64,000 nucleotides of DNA, from NCBI GenBank assembly GCA_030062745.1, contig CP099841.1, forward strand, positions 14,092,970 to 14,156,969. The letters are read 5' to 3'. The notes beneath the pieces are model-generated. The model searched no databases, was not told the origin of the DNA, and saw only the letters and a list, made by a program, of their open reading frames with translations. This DNA is from Capitulum mitella. Lineage: Eukaryota; Arthropoda; Thecostraca; Pollicipedomorpha; Pollicipedidae. Within the stretch, counting starts at the first letter, position 1; every line of letters begins with the position of its first letter. A program made the translations under genes and the position numbers. Below are positions 62,831-64,000 of the stretch, in pieces.

Positions 62831-64000
62831 CCGGCACCGCTTGACGCGTATTTGTACCCGCGACCGCTTGGGGGTGCCAAAGAGGCACCCCCTGTTATCT
62901 CATCAGATCCGACAGTCTATCTAACTGTCGGATCTGAACCGGTCTACCACCAATCGATAGCCCTGAGTCTTGCAATTCAGAAAATACTATGTTAGCCCTA
63001 GCCACATGACTGATGACGCTACAGGTCGCGTCAAACCGGTAATACGGTGCCGGAAAAACTGACACCGGTTCTCCCATCACATCGTCAGTACTGATCTTAG
63101 AGCCTGAAACTGGGTATCGAGCGAAAGGTCACGATCTTCTGCATCTGAAGCACACCAAAATGTTAAAAATGTCGGGTCAAGGTCAGCCTAGGTCAACTGA
63201 AATGCTTGTCTTGCTTTTAATGGTAAAGATCGATATTTACTCCCAGCCACTTTGATGTACGTGACAAAAAGGACGGAAGTGAAAGCGTCTGTAGCGTCGT
63301 CAAAATCATCAATTTTGCATCACCCGCTTTTCATTCAGTCTGAGTCAGTCTAGTTCAGACCAGATAAGGTTGCATTACTCTTCCTGACAAAGAGCAACGG
63401 TCACTCGCTGGGATTCTTAACTGCGTCAGGTACAGAACTAAAATGACGTCTCGTGATTTTTAAATATGCGCTGTCCACTCTTTATCGGGTCAAGATCATG
63501 CCAGGTCAGGACAGATTGCCATTTTTCCTTTTCTGACTAGGGACAATAATTGTTCTCTGCTGCTACGGAACGATCTTCCACGGACAATGTTGTCTTTTAT
63601 TTTGTTTTGGCATCCTTTTATGACATGACCTGACTACCTCACGTGGCATTGGAGACCTTTGCAAACAGGCGCAAATAGATTTGTTTGTCGAGCTTGACCG
63701 ATAGGGAAGGTCAGCGGCAACCATTTCTGGCACCCGCATTGCAAATCGGCCCAATTCCCATCATGCAAGTGGCTTAGAGTGACATCTAATGTTGAAGTGT
63801 GACGGCTGTGTGTCCTTTCTGGTACCGCGTCCTATGCAAATCCAAATAATTCGTGCGGTATATCTGCATATTGTGTATTCGAATGTTGTGGAAAACAACG
63901 AGGCATGTGTGCGCCATCGCCCAAAGAAACGAAAACATGCCTGTAAGGGTTCGTTTATTACGCCATATCTGCTTGATCTGACCTAGCATGGAAATGGTTT
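62831..64000. other. No recognisable gene; possible TTAA terminus and hairpin
   Basis: TTAACCCGGCACCGCTTGAC near 62828 resembles a TTAA-element terminus but no partner end is in the window. A 13-bp-stem hairpin lies at 62904-62936. Confidence 0.4.
62904..62936. repeat. Perfect 13-bp hairpin, 7-nt loop
   Basis: CAGATCCGACAGT, loop CTATCTA, then ACTGTCGGATCTG. Confidence 0.95.

Noticed and set aside
51861..64000. Search for the M3, cytoplasmic loop and M4 exons
   Set aside because: No hydrophobic, splice-bounded segment in the required phase was recognised; they probably lie beyond the window.

Overview
The window is animal nuclear DNA: split coding exons with canonical GT/AG splice sites, very long introns, microsatellites, and many degraded transposons. 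There are no operons, ribosome binding sites or CRISPR arrays. The one gene recognised with confidence lies on the + strand. It encodes a nicotinic acetylcholine receptor alpha-type subunit, a cation-selective Cys-loop ligand-gated channel. The exon sequences and repeat content suggest an invertebrate (an arthropod, lophotrochozoan or invertebrate deuterostome cannot be told apart here). The numbered subunit cannot be assigned from this partial sequence.

Six consecutive internal exons are resolved: 12416-12579, 14999-15043, 17205-17314, 43236-43416, 49693-49799 and 51613-51860. All phases join cleanly and no frame is broken. Together they encode about 284 residues: most of the ligand-binding domain (loops D, A, B and C, the Cys-loop, the vicinal Cys pair), M1, M2 and the start of the M2-M3 linker. 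The signal-peptide exon must lie upstream of 12416 (in the window or beyond it), and M3, the cytoplasmic loop and M4 must lie downstream of 51860. I found neither. The intron between exons c and d is about 25.9 kb and is full of mobile-element debris.

Most of the rest is repetitive. The commonest elements are non-autonomous, roughly 0.65-1.2 kb, and bounded by TTAA, as in piggyBac-type elements. Family F1 has six copies (2590, 10265, 23195, 27640, 41535, 58646). F2 has one complete copy nested inside an F1 copy (28528-29694) and a fragment near 9165-9578. F3 is at 5993-6642 with a partial copy at 57225-57504. F5 is at 54052-55279, and the F6 pair is at 3344-4536 and 50327-51425. F1, F2 and F3 share an 11-bp subterminal motif although their bodies differ, and F1, F2 and F5 carry dense AGGTCA half-sites.

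Other mobile DNA comprises a decayed non-LTR retrotransposon reverse transcriptase (20240-21480, minus), a broken Tc1/mariner transposase (39664-40755, plus), a probable hAT-like non-autonomous element (24871-27270), and a large foldback structure bounded by (TA)n tracts in the first resolved intron (13072-14782). A (CTTCGTA)-type minisatellite occurs in opposite orientations at 46560 and 48090, a degenerate ~130-bp tandem array lies at 45090-45590, and several near-perfect short-loop hairpins are scattered through the window. The best candidates for something undescribed are the shared subterminal motif of the TTAA families, the (TA)n-bounded foldback, and hairpins that look like templated inverted duplications.
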